Source: Defluviitaleaceae bacterium (GTDB taxonomy: Bacteria > Bacillota > Clostridia > Lachnospirales > WRAA01). Taken from it: a stretch of 6,050 nucleotides of DNA. The DNA is taken from NCBI GenBank assembly GCA_009780445.1, contig WRAA01000135.1:1-6050 (forward strand). Reading direction: 5' to 3'. The notes under the pieces were generated by a model. That model searched no databases. It was not told where the DNA came from and was given only the letters and a program-made list of their open reading frames with translations. A program made the translations under genes and the position numbers. Shown here piece by piece: positions 5,027-6,050 of this stretch. How positions within the stretch are numbered: position 1 is the first letter of the stretch; each line of letters starts with the position of its first letter.

Positions 5027-6050
5027 TCGCTTTCCCCCCAAACGAAGCTTGCAAGAGCCTTGGTCATGCTGGTTTTTGTGATGATACCCACAACCTTGCC
5101 GCTTGCGTCAAGCACAGTTATGTAGGCGGTGTTGGACTCGATAAGCTTGTCGAAGGCGTCGCGCGCGCTGGTGTTTACGCAGACGGTGGGCGCGTCGGTC
5201 TTGGCAAGCTGGCACACCGGTTGGCCCGTCTTGCCGTGCTGGCGGATGTATTCCACGCTCACCACGCCGATGAACATGTCCGCGTCGTCCACGATCACGG
5301 CGGAGTCCACGTTACGCTTCTTCATCAGCTCGATGCACTGGCGCGTGGGGGTGCTGTCCGACACCTTGAACACGCTCTGCTTCATTACGTCGGCGCAGGT
5401 CAGGTCCCCCGTGTGGCGCACATGGGCAAGCTTGCCCATAAAGTTGCTGATGATCGGGTCCGCCGGGTTCGAGAGCATTTCCTCCGGCGTTGCCTGCTGC
5501 AAGATCCTTCCCTTCGACATAAACACGATGGTGTCGGCCATCTTCACGGCTTCGTCCATATCGTGCGTCACGAACACGATGGTTTTCTTGAGCTTCTTTT
5601 GCAGAGCCTTTACCTCGTCCTGCAAGATATCCCGCGTTACGGGGTCCAGCGCGCCGAAAGGCTCGTCCATCAGGATGATGGGCGGCTCGGCGGCCAGTGC
5701 GCGAAGCACGCCAACGCGCTGCTGCTGCCCGCCCGAAAGCTCGTTGGGGTACTTCTTGGCGTTTGTCTCGTAAGGCATTTCCACGAGATCCAGCAGTTCC
5801 TTGGCGCGCCTGCGGCAGCGCTCCTTGTCCCATTTCAGCAGACGCGGCACCACGCAGATGTTCTCCTCCACCGTCATGTTCGGGAAGAGGCCGATCTGCT
5901 GGATAACGTAGCCGATCTCGCGCCGAAGGGATGCCGCGTCGATCTGGTTGATGTTCTTGCCGTTGATGTGTATGGTGCCCTCGTTGTTTTCGATCAACCT
6001 GTTCAGCATCTTTAGCGTCGTTGTCTTGCCGCAGCCCGACGGCCCAATCA
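5023..6050 (-). CDS. opuCA: OpuC-type ABC transporter ATPase with tandem CBS domains (5' end beyond window)
   Basis: The visible 341 residues run from just before Walker A to the stop TGA; by comparison with B. subtilis OpuCA about 33 residues are missing, including the usual start. In fragment numbering: Walker A GPSGCGKTT at 2-10, Q-loop QQIGLF at 50-55, signature LSGGQQQRV at 104-112, Walker B IILMDE at 124-129, D-loop GALD at 132-135 and switch histidine 162 (VTHD). All catalytic residues are present. Two CBS domains follow (about 219-270 and 284-336), and the end FVWGESD resembles the OpuCA tail. It hydrolyses ATP at the cytoplasmic face to drive solute uptake. In relatives the CBS domains sense ionic strength or bind cyclic di-AMP; here that is inference. 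The first permease starts inside its stop codon (TTGA). Glycine betaine/carnitine/choline is the family range; the precise substrate is not visible. Confidence 0.95.
   Translation of the reverse strand, partial: IGPSGCGKTTTLKMLNRLIENNEGTIHINGKNINQIDAASLRREIGYVIQQIGLFPNMTVEENICVVPRLLKWDKERCRRRAKELLDLVEMPYETNAKKYPNELSGGQQQRVGVLRALAAEPPIILMDEPFGALDPVTRDILQDEVKALQKKLKKTIVFVTHDMDEAVKMADTIVFMSKGRILQQATPEEMLSNPADPIISNFMGKLAHVRHTGDLTCADVMKQSVFKVSDSTPTRQCIELMKKRNVDSAVIVDDADMFIGVVSVEYIRQHGKTGQPVCQLAKTDAPTVCVNTSARDAFDKLIESNTAYITVLDASGKVVGIITKTSMTKALASFVWGESD

Noticed and set aside
4380..5054. Upstream extension of the second permease frame, which would give a 423-residue protein
   Set aside because: The added part is the first permease read in the wrong frame, rich in Arg, Gly and His with no membrane segments. 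The real start at 4379 has a ribosome binding site and an ATGA overlap.

Overview
The window (about 6 kb, GC-rich overall) looks like a chromosomal segment of a Gram-positive, probably clostridial (Bacillota) bacterium. The support is indirect: a binding protein with a lipobox, strong AGGAGG-type ribosome binding sites, an OpuC-type transporter whose ATPase carries tandem CBS domains, and a secreted beta-solenoid protein with GAGIGG repeats of the kind seen in gut Clostridia. Every convincing gene lies on the minus strand, so the region is read from right to left. Most long plus-strand ORFs are antisense shadows.

Right part (6050 to 2666): an OpuC/ProU-type ABC importer for quaternary amines, in the order ATPase (opuCA-like, its first ~33 codons beyond the right edge), permease (opuCB-like), permease (opuCD-like), lipoprotein binding protein (opuCC-like). 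The first three genes overlap by 4 bases at each junction (TTGA, then ATGA) and are probably translationally coupled. Between the second permease and the binding-protein gene lies a 205-base gap. It holds a 165-bp imperfect palindrome with nearly perfect 37-bp arms flanked by TGTGT on both sides, which looks like a small non-coding mobile element (MITE-like).

Middle (2665 to 2244): a 62-base gap with a candidate extended -10 promoter, then two tiny genes (50 and 49 codons), each with a good ribosome binding site. They encode charged, probably helical proteins of unknown function.

Left part (2237 to 1): the start of a large secreted surface protein. The frame is open for 745 codons and runs off the left edge, so there is no stop in view. 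Its order is signal peptide, acidic Pro/Glu/Asp-rich linker, Asn/Thr-rich beta-solenoid, Gly-rich carbohydrate-binding-like beta-helix with four GAGIGG-type repeats, fibronectin type III domain, and the start of a putative Ig (He_PIG) domain. The two small genes and this gene probably form one operon, separate from the transporter operon.

The transporter imports a compatible solute (glycine betaine, carnitine, choline or a similar compound) under osmotic stress. The surface protein probably acts outside the cell in adhesion or glycan binding. Nothing in the sequence links the two jobs. I see no RNA gene, CRISPR array, transposase or integrase. The least explained items are the palindromic element inside the transporter operon and the two small genes in front of the surface protein.
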